This document shows, in pieces, positions 19,025 to 27,859 of a stretch of DNA of 64,000 nucleotides (position 1 is its first letter; every line of letters begins with the position of its first letter). Location of the stretch: assembly GCF_004795015.1 (NCBI RefSeq), contig NZ_SSBI01000004.1, positions 1 to 64,000 on the forward strand, given 5' to 3'. Position numbers and translations under genes: made by a program. The notes below the pieces were generated by a model. It made no database searches. It was not told the origin of the DNA and saw nothing but the letters and a program-made list of their open reading frames with translations. Source of the stretch: Streptomyces sp. A1277. GTDB lineage: Bacteria > Actinomycetota > Actinomycetes > Streptomycetales > Streptomycetaceae.

Positions 19025-19847
19025 GGGTCGGGCCGGTCTGGCAGCGGGGACACCAGTAGGCGGGCCGGCCGTCCTGCTCGGCCGCGCGGATCGGCGTCCC
19101 GCAGCGCAGGCAGGGGCGGCGCGTCCGGCCGTAGACCCAGAGGTTCTCACTCGGGCGGCGGGCATGGGGTGCCGTGTCCGTGGCGGTACGGGGGCGGGCG
19201 CCGACGGTCGTGACACGGCTCGGGCGGTCGCGGTTGGCGTCGAGGAGCTGCCGGGCCGTGGAGACCAGGAGGGCGGCCGTCTGGGCGGGCAGCTCGCCGA
19301 TGGGGAGCCAGGGAGTGGCGCGGGCCAGGAAGCAGAGCTCGGCCTTGTAGATGTTCCCGATGCCGGCCAGGTTGCGCTGGTCGAGCAGGGCCTCGCCGAG
19401 GGGGCGGGCGGGGTCGCTGAGCAGATTGCGCAGCGCCGTGTCGGCGTCCCAGTCCGGGCCCAGCAGGTCGGGGCCGAGATGGCCGACCGCCTGCTCCTCG
19501 TCCCGGGTGCGCAGCAGCTCCAGGACCGGGAGGCGGTAGCCGACGGCGGTGTGCGCCTCGTTGCCCAGGACGGCCCGGATCTGGTGGCCCGGGCCGCCGC
19601 GCCAGCGCTCGCCGGGGGCGTAGACGCGCCAGGCCCCGTCCATCCGCAGATGGCTGTGCAGGGTGAGGCCGCCCTCGATGCGGGTCAGCAGGTGCTTGCC
19701 CCGCGCGGAGCAGTCCAGGACGGCCCGTCCGGTGAGGTCGGCGGTGGCGAATCGGGGGACGCGCAGGTCCGACGTGGTGAGGACGCGGCCGGCGAGCGCG
19801 CTGTGCAGCCGTTTCGCGGTCTGCAGGACGGTGTCTCCTTCGGGCAT
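19017..19847 (-). CDS. Fpg/Nei-family DNA glycosylase (Nei2-like)
   Basis: A 276-residue base-excision repair enzyme with DNA glycosylase and AP-lyase activity. The mature N terminus is MPEGDTV, with catalytic Pro2 and Glu3. HSHLRMDGAWRVY and LLDQRNLAGIGNIYKAE (helix-two-turns-helix) are family motifs. The C-terminal zinc finger is CLRCGTPIRA...YWCPRCQ. MPEGDTV (rather than MPELPEVE) places it in the Nei class, which removes oxidised pyrimidines. It lies 60 bases after lhr on the same strand, and Lhr and Nei are often neighbours in actinobacteria, which suggests a shared repair role. Confidence 0.92.
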   Translation of the reverse strand: MPEGDTVLQTAKRLHSALAGRVLTTSDLRVPRFATADLTGRAVLDCSARGKHLLTRIEGGLTLHSHLRMDGAWRVYAPGERWRGGPGHQIRAVLGNEAHTAVGYRLPVLELLRTRDEEQAVGHLGPDLLGPDWDADTALRNLLSDPARPLGEALLDQRNLAGIGNIYKAELCFLARATPWLPIGELPAQTAALLVSTARQLLDANRDRPSRVTTVGARPRTATDTAPHARRPSENLWVYGRTRRPCLRCGTPIRAAEQDGRPAYWCPRCQTGPTPT

Positions 19848-19907
19848 GCCTCCATGATGCGTGGGTGATTGCCCGGTGGGCGCCCCTGAGCCCTCGGCCG
19901 ACCCGGG

Positions 19908-22900
19908 TTACGTGGCGCGGAGGCGCAGTCCCCTCGGGGTGGCGAGGAAGCCGGCCGCCTCCAGCGTGCGGCCCAGGGGTGAGGTGAGGGACGAGGCGCC
20001 GTTGGTGCGCTCGACGGTCACCGTGCCGAGGGCGCCGGCGCGGGCGGCCGAGGCCAGCGCGCCGGCCGCCGCCCGGAGCGCCGGGTCCTCCGGGTCGGTC
20101 GGCCAGGCCAGCAGGGTCTTGCCGCCGCGCTCCATGTACAGCGTCAGCTCGCCGTCGACCAGGACGACGAGCGAGCCCGCCTTGCGGCCCGGTTTGTGCC
20201 CGGCCCCGTCCGGCGGCTCCGGCCAGGGCAGGGCCGCGCCATAGGCATTGGCCGGGTCGGCCGCCGCCAGGACGAGGGCGCGGGGGTCGGCGCCGGGCTC
20301 CGTACGGTCGCGGGCGGTGGAGACCGCGCGGAGCCGGTCGACCGCGCCGTCCATCGCGAACTGAGCGGCCCCCAGCCCCTCCACGACATAGCCGCGGCGC
20401 GCCTGCCCGTTGTCCTCGAAGGCCGACAGCACCCGGTACGCCGCCGAGAAGCCGCCCTCGACGCCCTCCGCCTGGACCGCGCCGCGCGTGACCACCCCGT
20501 GCCGGTCCAGCAGGGTGCGGGCGAGGGCGTGGGCCCGGTGCGTGGGGTCGGGCTCGGCGGCTGGCAGCAGGGACCAGCGGCCGGAGACCGTGGGCGGGCC
20601 GGTGCGTGAGGTGGGGCGCGCCGCGGCCGTGAGGGTGCCGTAGCGGCCGCGCGGGACGCTGCGGCGGGCGCGGTGCGCGGTCGACCCCGCCGTGCGGCCC
20701 GAGCCCAGGAGGGAGCGCAGCGGCGCCAGGGTGTCGTTGGTGAGCCGGCCCGACCAGACGAGGTCCCACACGGCGTCCGCCAGCTGCGGGTCGGTGCAGT
20801 CCGGGTGGGTGGTGGCGCGGACCTGGTCGGCGATCTGGCGGAAGAAGAGGCCGTACCCGCCGCCGAGCGCGGTCAGCACGGACTCGTGCAGTGCGCTCAG
20901 TTCGAGGGGGCGGGGGGCAGGCAGGAGGAGGGGTGCGCTGTCGGCCAGGTAGAGGGAGAGCCAGCCGTCCTTGCCGGGCAGGGCTCCCGCCCCCGCCCAC
21001 ACCACCTCGCCTGTGGTGGTCAGCTCGTCCAGGAGCGCGGGCGAATAGCCGGTGACGCGGCTGGGAAGGACGAGCCGCTCCAGCGCGGAGGCGGGCACGG
21101 GCGCGCCCTGCAATTGCTCGATGGCGCGGGCCAGGCCGTCGATGCCGCGCAGGCTGTTGCCGCCGAGGTGCTGCCACTGGGGCAGGAACCCGGCGAGGGC
21201 GGCGGGCGGGACCGGCTCCAGCTCATGCCGGAGCGCGGCCAGCGAGCGGCGCCGCAGCCGCCGCAGCACCGTGGCGTCGCACCACTCCTGGCCGATGCCG
21301 GCGGGGTGGAACTCGCCCTGGACGATCCGGCCCGAGGCCGCGAGCCGTTGCAGCGCTCCGTCGGTGACGGCCGTGCCGAGGCCGAACCGGGCGGCGGCCG
21401 CGGTGGAGGTGAACGGGCCGTGCGTACGGGCGTAGCGCGCGAGGAGGTCGCCGAGGGGGTCCTTCACCGGTTCGGTGAAAGCCTCCGGGACGCCGACCGG
21501 GAGCGCCGTGCCCAGGGCGTCGCGCAGCCGGCCCGCGTCCTCGACCGCCGCCCAGTGGCCCGCGCCGGCGATCCGGACCCGGATGGCCCGGCGGGCCGAC
21601 TCCAGCTCCCCGGCCCAGGCCGGTTCGGCCCCGCGCTCGGCCAGCTCCTCGTCGGTGAGCGGGCCGAGGACCCGCAGCAGGTCCGCGACGCCCTCGACGT
21701 CCTTGACCCGGCGGTCGTCCGCCAGCCACTGGAGCTCCCGCTCCAGCTCCGTCAGGACGTCGGCGTCGAGCAGCTCGCGCAGCTCGGCCCGGCCCAGCAG
21801 CTCGGCCAGCAGCCGGGAGTCGAGGGAGAGCGCGGCGGCGCGCCGCTCGGCGAGCGGTGAATCGCCCTCGTACAGGAACTGGGCGACATACCCGAACAGG
21901 AGTGAGCGGGCGAACGGCGAGGGCTCCGGTGTGGTGACCTCGACGAGACGGATGCGCCGGGCCTCCAGATCGCCCATCACCTCCGTGAGCCCCGGAACGT
22001 CGAAGACGTCCTGGAGGCACTCGCGGACCGCTTCGAGCACGATGGGGAAGGAACCGAACTCGGAGGCGACCTGGAGCAGCTGCGCGGCCCGCTGGCGCTG
22101 CTGCCAGAGCGGGGTGCGCTTGCCGGGGCTGCGGCGGGGCAGCAGCAGCGCCCGGGCCGCGCACTCGCGGAACCGTGAGGCGAACAGGGCGGAACCGCCG
22201 ACCTGGTCGGTGACGATCTGCGCGATCTCGCCCTTGTCGAAGGCGACGTCGGCGGCGCCGACCGGGGGCTGGTCGCTGTCGAAGGCGGCGTTGGCCGGGG
22301 CGAGCGGTGCGGCTGTCAGGCCGGAGTCCTGGACCGGGTTCTGCGCTGGGTCGAAGTCGAGGAGGTCGAGGCCCATCATGTCGGCGTCGGGCAGCCTCAG
22401 CACGATGCCGTCGTCGGCGTGCATGACCTGCGCGTCCATGCCGTACCGCTCGGCGAGGCGGGCGCTGAGCGCCAGCGCCCACGGGGCGTGCACCTGGGCG
22501 CCGAACGGGGAGTGCACGACGACGCGCCAGTCGCCCAGCTCGTCGCGGAAGCGCTCCACCAGGATCGTCCGGTCGTCCGGCACATGGCCGCAGGCCCGGC
22601 GCTGCTCGTCCAGATACGCCAGGACGTTGTCCACGGCCCAGGTGTCCAGGCCCGCGGCGAGCAGGCGGTCGCGCGCGTCCTGCGGGGACAGCCCGCCGAG
22701 CTCGCGCAGGAAGGCCCCCAGGGCGCGGCCCAGCTCCAGGGGGCGGCCCAGCTGGTCGCCCTTCCAGAAGGGCAGCCGTCCGGGGACGCCGGGCGCGGGC
22801 GAGACGAGGACCCGGTCGCGGGTGATGTCCTCGATCCGCCAGGAGGTGGTGCCCAGCGTGAAGACATCGCCGACCCGGGACTCGTAGACCATCTCCTCGT

Positions 22901-24581
22901 CCAGCTCCCCGACCCGGCCGCCGCCCTTCTTGGGGTCGGCGCCGGCGAGGAAGACCCCGAACAACCCCCGGTCGGGAATGGTCCCGCCGGACGTGACCGC
23001 GAGGCGCTGGGCGCCGGGCCGGCCCGTGACCGTACCGGCGACGCGGTCCCAGACGACGCGCGGGCGCAGCTCCGCGAAGGCGTCGGACGGATAGCGGCCC
23101 GCGAGCATGTCGAGCACCGCGGTGAACGCCGACTCGGGGAGCGAGGCGAAGGGGGCGGCCCGCCGGACCACCGCGAGCAGGTCGTCCACCTGCCAGCTGT
23201 CCAGGGCGACCATCGCGACCAGCTGCTGGGCCAGCACGTCCAGCGGATTGGACGGGACGCGCAGCGCCTCGATGGAGCCCGTGCGCATCCGCTCGGTGAC
23301 CACGGCCGCCTGCACCAGGTCGCCGCGGTACTTCGGGAAGACGACACCGGTGGAGACCGCGCCCACCTGGTGGCCGGCGCGGCCGACCCGTTGCAGCCCG
23401 GAGGCGACCGAAGGCGGCGACTCGACCTGGATCACCAGGTCGACCGCGCCCATGTCGATGCCCAGCTCCAGACTGGACGTGGCGACCACCGCGGGCAGCC
23501 GGCCCGCCTTGAGGTCCTCCTCGACCTGGGCCCGCTGCTCCTTGGAGACCGACCCGTGGTGGGCCCGGGCGAGCAGGGCGGGAGCGCCCTTGGCCGCGCC
23601 GGACTCCGCCATGATCTCCGCGGGGGAGTGGGCTTCCGGCATGGTCTCGCCGGTGGCCCGCTCGTACGCGATCTCGTTGAGCCGGTTGCACAGGCGCTCA
23701 GCGAGGCGGCGGGAGTTGGCGAAGACGATGGTGGAGCGGTGCGCCTGGACGAGATCGGCGATCCGCTCCTCCACATGCGGCCAGATCGACGGCTTCTCGG
23801 CCTGCCCGGAGGAGTCGTCGGTGGCGGGGGAGCCGCCGAGCTCGCCCAGGTCCTCGACCGGCACGACCACCGAAAGGTCGAACCGCTTGCTGGACGGCGG
23901 CTGGACGATCTCCACCTTGCGTCGCGGGGAGAGGAAGCGCGCCACCTCGTCGACCGGCCGGACCGTGGCCGAGAGCCCGATCCGCCGGGCCGGCCGCGGC
24001 AGCAGCTCGTCCAGGCGCTCCAGCGACACGGCGAGGTGGGCGCCCCGCTTGGTGCCCGCCACCGCGTGCACCTCGTCCAGGATCACCGTCTCGATGCCGG
24101 ACAGGGCCTCCCGGGCGGAGGACGTCAGCATCAGGAAGAGCGACTCGGGGGTCGTGATCAGGATGTCCGGCGGCCGGGTCGCCATCGAGCGGCGCTCGGC
24201 GGCCGGGGTGTCGCCCGATCTGATGCCCACCCGGACCTCGGGCTCGGGCAGCCCCTGGCGCACCGACTCCTGGCGGATGCCGGTCAGCGGCGAGCGGAGG
24301 TTGCGCTCCACGTCGACCGCGAGCGCCTTGAGGGGCGACACGTACAGCACGCGGCAGCGCTTCTTCGCCTCGGCGGGCGGCGGGACGGCGGCGAGCCGGT
24401 CCAGCGCGGCGAGGAAGGCGGCCAGCGTCTTGCCCGAGCCGGTCGGCGCGACGACCAGCACGTCCGACCCCTCGCCGATCGCCCGCCAGGCGCCTTCCTG
24501 CGCGGCGGTCGGCGCGCTGAAGGCCCCCGTGAACCAACTGCGGGTCGCGGGGGAGAAGGAATCGAGTGCGGAGCCGGTCAT
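19908..24581 (-). CDS. lhr: Lhr-family ATP-dependent 3'-5' DNA helicase
   Basis: A 1557-residue superfamily 2 helicase. The motor has Walker A APTGSGKT (about residue 38), DEVH box ILDEVHAVAGTKRG, motif III SATVRP, and motif VI QRVGRAGHQVG. A DEAD-associated winged helix follows, then a long C-terminal Lhr-CTD with repeated winged-helix modules. Mycobacterial Lhr is a stress-induced helicase that unwinds RNA:DNA hybrids and has a uracil-glycosylase-like C-terminal region. ATG 24581 follows a weak gatgggga. The frame continues upstream without motif content, so the start is fairly safe. The Nei-like gene downstream fits a repair operon. Confidence 0.93.
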   Translation of the reverse strand: MTGSALDSFSPATRSWFTGAFSAPTAAQEGAWRAIGEGSDVLVVAPTGSGKTLAAFLAALDRLAAVPPPAEAKKRCRVLYVSPLKALAVDVERNLRSPLTGIRQESVRQGLPEPEVRVGIRSGDTPAAERRSMATRPPDILITTPESLFLMLTSSAREALSGIETVILDEVHAVAGTKRGAHLAVSLERLDELLPRPARRIGLSATVRPVDEVARFLSPRRKVEIVQPPSSKRFDLSVVVPVEDLGELGGSPATDDSSGQAEKPSIWPHVEERIADLVQAHRSTIVFANSRRLAERLCNRLNEIAYERATGETMPEAHSPAEIMAESGAAKGAPALLARAHHGSVSKEQRAQVEEDLKAGRLPAVVATSSLELGIDMGAVDLVIQVESPPSVASGLQRVGRAGHQVGAVSTGVVFPKYRGDLVQAAVVTERMRTGSIEALRVPSNPLDVLAQQLVAMVALDSWQVDDLLAVVRRAAPFASLPESAFTAVLDMLAGRYPSDAFAELRPRVVWDRVAGTVTGRPGAQRLAVTSGGTIPDRGLFGVFLAGADPKKGGGRVGELDEEMVYESRVGDVFTLGTTSWRIEDITRDRVLVSPAPGVPGRLPFWKGDQLGRPLELGRALGAFLRELGGLSPQDARDRLLAAGLDTWAVDNVLAYLDEQRRACGHVPDDRTILVERFRDELGDWRVVVHSPFGAQVHAPWALALSARLAERYGMDAQVMHADDGIVLRLPDADMMGLDLLDFDPAQNPVQDSGLTAAPLAPANAAFDSDQPPVGAADVAFDKGEIAQIVTDQVGGSALFASRFRECAARALLLPRRSPGKRTPLWQQRQRAAQLLQVASEFGSFPIVLEAVRECLQDVFDVPGLTEVMGDLEARRIRLVEVTTPEPSPFARSLLFGYVAQFLYEGDSPLAERRAAALSLDSRLLAELLGRAELRELLDADVLTELERELQWLADDRRVKDVEGVADLLRVLGPLTDEELAERGAEPAWAGELESARRAIRVRIAGAGHWAAVEDAGRLRDALGTALPVGVPEAFTEPVKDPLGDLLARYARTHGPFTSTAAAARFGLGTAVTDGALQRLAASGRIVQGEFHPAGIGQEWCDATVLRRLRRRSLAALRHELEPVPPAALAGFLPQWQHLGGNSLRGIDGLARAIEQLQGAPVPASALERLVLPSRVTGYSPALLDELTTTGEVVWAGAGALPGKDGWLSLYLADSAPLLLPAPRPLELSALHESVLTALGGGYGLFFRQIADQVRATTHPDCTDPQLADAVWDLVWSGRLTNDTLAPLRSLLGSGRTAGSTAHRARRSVPRGRYGTLTAAARPTSRTGPPTVSGRWSLLPAAEPDPTHRAHALARTLLDRHGVVTRGAVQAEGVEGGFSAAYRVLSAFEDNGQARRGYVVEGLGAAQFAMDGAVDRLRAVSTARDRTEPGADPRALVLAAADPANAYGAALPWPEPPDGAGHKPGRKAGSLVVLVDGELTLYMERGGKTLLAWPTDPEDPALRAAAGALASAARAGALGTVTVERTNGASSLTSPLGRTLEAAGFLATPRGLRLRAT

Positions 24582-24680
24582 GTCCCCATCGTGCACCCCG
24601 CCACTGACAACGGCCGTGGCAACCGCTGAGCGGGCCGCCGCACCCGCAGCGGTGGCGCCGCGAGCTGCGAGAATCCGAGC

Positions 24681-24803
24681 ATGGCAGGAGCACAGCAACC
24701 GGCGGAGTGGGCGAGGCACTGGAGTTACGCGGAGCTGCCCGGCCTCGACCTGCTGCGCGCCCGCTACATCCGCCACACCTTCCCGCGCTACAGCCACGAG
24801 GGC
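24681..24803 (+). pseudogene. AraC-family regulator, 5' fragment
   Basis: The first 41 codons (MAGAQQPAEWARHWSYAELP, then GLDLLRARYIRHTFPRYSHEG) are the start of an AraC-type regulator with an N-terminal cupin domain. The sequence then switches without a stop into the C-terminal part of a TnpB protein. The matching AraC C terminus is found at 25153-25381 in another frame. About two thirds of the AraC gene is missing. It lies directly upstream of azlCD, which the intact regulator may have controlled. Confidence 0.82.
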
Positions 24804-25073
24804 TGGGCCTTCGCCCAGCTCGGACAGTTCGTGGAGTACAAGGCGCGCCGCGCCGCAGTGCCCGTCCTGTTCGTCGATCCCGCCTACACCTCCCGCACGT
24901 GCGCGGAGTGCGGGCACACAGACAAGCTGAACCGTGTCTCTCAGGGACGGTTCGCATGCCGGTCGTGCGGATTCGTTGATCACGCCGACCGCAATGGCTC
25001 CCGCAACGTCCGCGCGCGAGCGCTGGAGTTGTGGCGAAGCGGGGCGGAGTCACGCGCCCCTGGACCCGCTTAG
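24804..25073 (+). pseudogene. IS605-family TnpB, C-terminal remnant fused to the AraC N terminus
   Basis: The last 89 codons of a TnpB/OrfB RNA-guided nuclease. It shows VLFVDPAYTSRTCAECGH, the zinc-finger Cys pairs CAECGH...CRSCGF, and the last RuvC Asp in DHADRNGSRNVRA. The N-terminal RNA-binding part and the first two RuvC carboxylates are gone, so it cannot be an active nuclease. It is in frame with the AraC 5' fragment, making a 130-residue chimeric open frame 24681-25073 that could be translated. The junction at about 24803 is not an IS end, which points to a deletion after insertion. Confidence 0.85.
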
Positions 25074-25152
25074 GGTGCTGGACGGAGGAGCCCACCCGGC
25101 AGCCAGCCGGGCTCTACCTCCAAGCCTGGCCCTTCAGGGCCGGGTAGTTGAC
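25074..25152 (+). mobile_element. IS605-type right end
   Basis: After the tnpB stop codon comes a non-coding stretch. It ends in an imperfect hairpin cctggccc-ttca-gggccggg (25125-25132 with 25137-25144, one T-G pair), then tagttgac. Subterminal hairpins a few bases from the tip, without inverted repeats, are the hallmark of IS200/IS605 ends. The matching left end is not present. AraC coding sequence resumes right after base 25152. Confidence 0.78.
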
Positions 25153-25381
25153 GAAGCAGTACGGCATGCCCTCGCACACCTGGCTCACCGACGCCCGGGT
25201 GCGCCGCGCGCGCCGGATGCTCGACGCGGGTACGGCTCCGGTGGTCGCGGCCATCGAGGTCGGCTTCACCGACCAGCCGCATCTCAATCGTCACTTCACC
25301 CGGATCGTGGGGGTACCACCCGGCGCCTACCAGCGTGAACGCGCAAGAACGTACAAGACCGGTCCCGAACAGTCCCGGTAG
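25153..25381 (+). pseudogene. AraC-family regulator, 3' fragment
   Basis: The C-terminal helix-turn-helix of an AraC regulator. KQYGMPSHTWLTDARVRRA, GFTDQPHLNRHFTRIVGVPPGAYQ and the ending at tag 25379-25381 are typical of the family. It has no start of its own with a ribosome-binding site and lies out of frame with the 5' fragment. It is therefore the tail of the gene interrupted by the IS remnant. The azlC start follows within about 10 bases, so the intact gene was probably in an operon with azlCD. Confidence 0.85.
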
Positions 25382-25391
25382 CGTGCCAGGC

Positions 25392-26195
25392 GTGGCAGAC
25401 CAGACAGCACCCCTTCGCACCACCGCCGAACCGGCCGGCGGCAGCACGCTCGCCGCCGGGACCAAACCGGACGCCGCCGTCGTCCGGGACGCCCTCGGCG
25501 TCGGCATCGCCGTCGGCCTCTCCGGCTTCGCCTTCGGCGTCACCTCGGCGGGCTCGGGCCTGAGCCTGCTCCAGACGTGTGCGCTCAGCCTGCTCGTCTT
25601 CACCGGCGCCTCCCAGTTCGCCCTGGTCGGTGCGCTCGCCGCGGGCGGCAACCCGTACACCGCGGCCGCCGGCGCCTTCTTCCTGGGCGTACGCAACGCC
25701 TTCTACGGCTTGCGCCTGTCACAGCTCCTCGCCCTGCCGCGCGCCCTGCGCCCGCTCGCCGCCCAGTGGGTCATCGACGAGACGACCGCCGTGACGCTGC
25801 CCCAGCCCACCCGGAGGGCCGCGCGGATCGGTTTCACCGTGACCGGGCTCACCCTCTACGTGCTGTGGAACCTGACCACCCTGCTGGGCGCCCTGGGGGC
25901 CGAGGCGCTCGGCGACACCGACGCCTGGGGGCTGGACGCGGCGAGCCCCGCCGTGTTCCTCGCGCTGCTCGCCCCGATGCTGAAGTCCACGACCGAGCGC
26001 GTCACCGCGGGGCTCGCCGTTCTGCTCGCACTCGGCCTGCTGCCGGTGCTGCCGGCGGGGGTGCCCGTGCTGCTGTCCGCGCTCGCCGCGCCCGCCGTCC
26101 TGTTCCTGATGGGGCGCGCCAAGGGCACCGGCACCGCGGCGGGAACGGCCGAGGCGAAGGACGCGGGCCCGGCCCGCGCGGAGGAGGAGCGATGA
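25392..26195 (+). CDS. azlC: AzlC-family branched-chain amino acid exporter, large subunit
   Basis: A 267-residue inner-membrane protein of the LIV-E/AzlC family, which with AzlD exports branched-chain or other amino acids. Hydrophobic segments alternate throughout. The family core is seen in GLSGFAFGVTSAGSGLS, FTGASQFALVGALAAGG and FFLGVRNAFYGLRLS. The last ~25 residues are charged and Ala-rich. I use GTG 25392; GTG 25383 is also in frame and neither has a strong ribosome-binding site, which fits read-through coupling from the lost AraC gene upstream. It overlaps azlD by 4 bases. With the AraC gene broken, the pair may have lost its regulation. Confidence 0.88.
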   Translation: MADQTAPLRTTAEPAGGSTLAAGTKPDAAVVRDALGVGIAVGLSGFAFGVTSAGSGLSLLQTCALSLLVFTGASQFALVGALAAGGNPYTAAAGAFFLGVRNAFYGLRLSQLLALPRALRPLAAQWVIDETTAVTLPQPTRRAARIGFTVTGLTLYVLWNLTTLLGALGAEALGDTDAWGLDAASPAVFLALLAPMLKSTTERVTAGLAVLLALGLLPVLPAGVPVLLSALAAPAVLFLMGRAKGTGTAAGTAEAKDAGPARAEEER

Positions 26196-26497
26196 ACGTC
26201 TGGATCGCCATCGCGCTGACCGCGGTCGGCTGCTACCTCGCCAAACTGCTCGGCCTCCTGGTGCCCGCGGGCGCCCTGGAGCGCCCTCTCGTCCAGCGGC
26301 TCGCCGCGCTGCTGCCGGTGGCTCTGCTGGCCGCCCTCACCGCCCAGCAGACCTTCGGCGACGGACAGCACCTGGCGCTGGACGCCAGGGGCGCGGGGCT
26401 CGCGGCGGCGGCGCTCGCCCTCGTCCTGCGCGCTCCCTTCCTGGTCGTCGTGGGCGCGGCCGTCGCCGTCACCGCGGGCGTGCGCGCGCTGGGTTAG
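26192..26497 (+). CDS. azlD: AzlD-family branched-chain amino acid exporter, small subunit
   Basis: A 101-residue membrane protein with about four hydrophobic segments, the small partner of AzlC. The family feature is the N-terminal MNVWIAIALTAVGCYLAKLLG, followed by RLAALLPVALLAALTAQQTF. ATG 26192 overlaps the azlC stop (ATGA) and is preceded by gaggaggagc, giving tight stoichiometric coupling. A strong terminator follows 28 bases after the stop. Confidence 0.9.
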   Translation: MNVWIAIALTAVGCYLAKLLGLLVPAGALERPLVQRLAALLPVALLAALTAQQTFGDGQHLALDARGAGLAAAALALVLRAPFLVVVGAAVAVTAGVRALG

Positions 26498-26525
26498 CTC
26501 CTGACGGGGGAGACGCAGGAGGCGC

Positions 26526-26564
26526 GTGTAAGGGGCACGGCCCATTGCACCGTGCCCCTTACAC
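26526..26564. terminator. Bidirectional terminator between azlD and the convergent hypothetical gene
   Basis: A perfect 15-bp stem gtgtaaggggcacgg/ccgtgccccttacac (26526-26540 with 26550-26564) with a 9-base loop. It lies between two convergent genes and can serve both. Confidence 0.88.
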
Positions 26565-26589
26565 CTGCGCCCTTCGCGGCACCCCGACC

Positions 26590-27504
26590 TCAGTCCAGGC
26601 CGCGCCCATGCGCCCGCAGGGTCTGCAGCGCCCTGAGCGTCACCAGGGGCCGCCCCTCCAGCGCCGTCCCCGGCGCCCACTGCCGCCAGGTCACCGGCCA
26701 GCCGCCGTCCGCCTCCTGGGCGGCCGCGAGATGGTCCAGCGAGCGGTCCATCTCCGCGTCGGTGAACCATCGTCCGGCGAGCGATTCGGGTGTACGGGCG
26801 TAGTCGTACGGGAAGTGCTGCTCGCCCGGTGCGTACCCGGCCGCCACCGGATACTCCGCGCGCCGCTCCGGATCGAGCACGGCCAGCCGCTGGTCGCGCA
26901 CCAGCCGCCCCAGCCGTTCGGCGGCGGCCTCGGCCCTGGCCCGGTCCGGCACCCCGTCGAGGAAGGCGACCGCGGCCTCGATCTCGTACGGATGCGAGAC
27001 GTCCAGGGCGTCGACGGCCGCCCAGCAGAAGTCGGTGGCCCGGAAGAGCCAGGCGTGCCACACCGCGTTGCGGTGCAGCAGCCCGACGACCGGGCCGGTG
27101 GCCAGCAGCTCGGCCGGCGGGTCGTCGACGATCGGGATGAAGGGGGCAGCCGGATAGCCGCGCTGCGAGGGAAGCAGGGCCGGCAGGGCCCCCTCCTTGG
27201 TCGATACCTCGGTCAGATACCGGCAGATGCGCTCCACCCGGGGACCGTCGCAGCGGCCGATGGAGTCGAGGACGTTCAGCGCATGGGCGGTGTGCAGCGG
27301 CTGACTGACGGGGCCGCGCAGATCGGGTTCGAGCGCGTGGCCGTAACCGCCGTCCTCATTGGCGTAGGCGGCGAGGGCCGTCTCCACGGCGTCCGCACCT
27401 CCCGCTAAGAATTGATGGGCGAACCGCCGCTGTTCGAGGACACGGGCCGTGAGCCAGATGAACTGCTCGGCGCGGTCGAGGGGACTTGTTCCAGTTCCAG
27501 CCAT
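26590..27504 (-). CDS. Hypothetical protein, prenyltransferase-like alpha-barrel
   Basis: A 304-residue cytoplasmic protein. Repeated segments with AYANEDGGYGHALEPDLRG and AAQEADGGWPVTW resemble the QW/GG repeats of terpenoid cyclase/protein prenyltransferase alpha-alpha toroids. No DxDD or DxD catalytic motif of terpene cyclases was seen, so an enzymatic role is doubtful. ATG 27504 (MAGTGTSPLDRAEQF) is chosen over longer in-frame options that lack coding character. It is convergent with azlD and divergent from the DUF3046 gene by 78 bases. Confidence 0.65.
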   Translation of the reverse strand: MAGTGTSPLDRAEQFIWLTARVLEQRRFAHQFLAGGADAVETALAAYANEDGGYGHALEPDLRGPVSQPLHTAHALNVLDSIGRCDGPRVERICRYLTEVSTKEGALPALLPSQRGYPAAPFIPIVDDPPAELLATGPVVGLLHRNAVWHAWLFRATDFCWAAVDALDVSHPYEIEAAVAFLDGVPDRARAEAAAERLGRLVRDQRLAVLDPERRAEYPVAAGYAPGEQHFPYDYARTPESLAGRWFTDAEMDRSLDHLAAAQEADGGWPVTWRQWAPGTALEGRPLVTLRALQTLRAHGRGLD

Positions 27505-27582
27505 GGACCCGACCGTAGGGCGTCGGGCGCCCTCGCAGGGCCGGGCGGCCTTCCGCACCCCCTGGAGCGGGATACTGAGGGC

Positions 27583-27777
27583 ATGCGGTTGACGATTTTC
27601 TGGGAACGGATGGCGGACCACTTCGGCGCGGCCTACGCGGACTCCTTCGCACGCGACCACGTGATGGCCGAGCTCGGCGGACGCACGGTGCAGCAGGCGC
27701 TGGCGGCGGGCTGGGAGGCCAAGGACGTCTGGCGCGGTGTCTGCGCGGCGGTGGGCATCCCCGCGGACAAGCGCTGA
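27583..27777 (+). CDS. DUF3046 family protein
   Basis: A 64-residue protein that matches the actinobacterial DUF3046 family across its length. It begins MRLTIFWERMADHFG and has a conserved GWEAKDVWRGVCAAVGIPADKR C terminus. The family is found almost always just upstream of recA-recX (as in Mycobacterium). Function is unknown. ATG 27583 has ggagcgg about 12 bases upstream. The tight conservation of place suggests a link to recombination or SOS functions; that is an inference from synteny only. Confidence 0.85.
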   Translation: MRLTIFWERMADHFGAAYADSFARDHVMAELGGRTVQQALAAGWEAKDVWRGVCAAVGIPADKR

Positions 27778-27859
27778 CACCCGTGCGCCGCGGTGCGGCG
27801 AGGGGCCGGGCTTCCGGGGCGCGCGACGGGTTGTCGTACGCGTAGGCGAGACTGGCACC

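Noticed and set aside
19147..21177. Long open frames overlapping the Nei-type and lhr genes in other frames
   Set aside because: They are Arg/Pro/Gly-rich with no motifs, typical of out-of-frame reading in this genome, while the lhr frame shows full helicase motifs.
24681..25073. The 130-residue AraC-TnpB frame as an ordinary hypothetical gene
   Set aside because: Its two halves belong to unrelated families and both are truncated, so it is described as fused pseudogene fragments.
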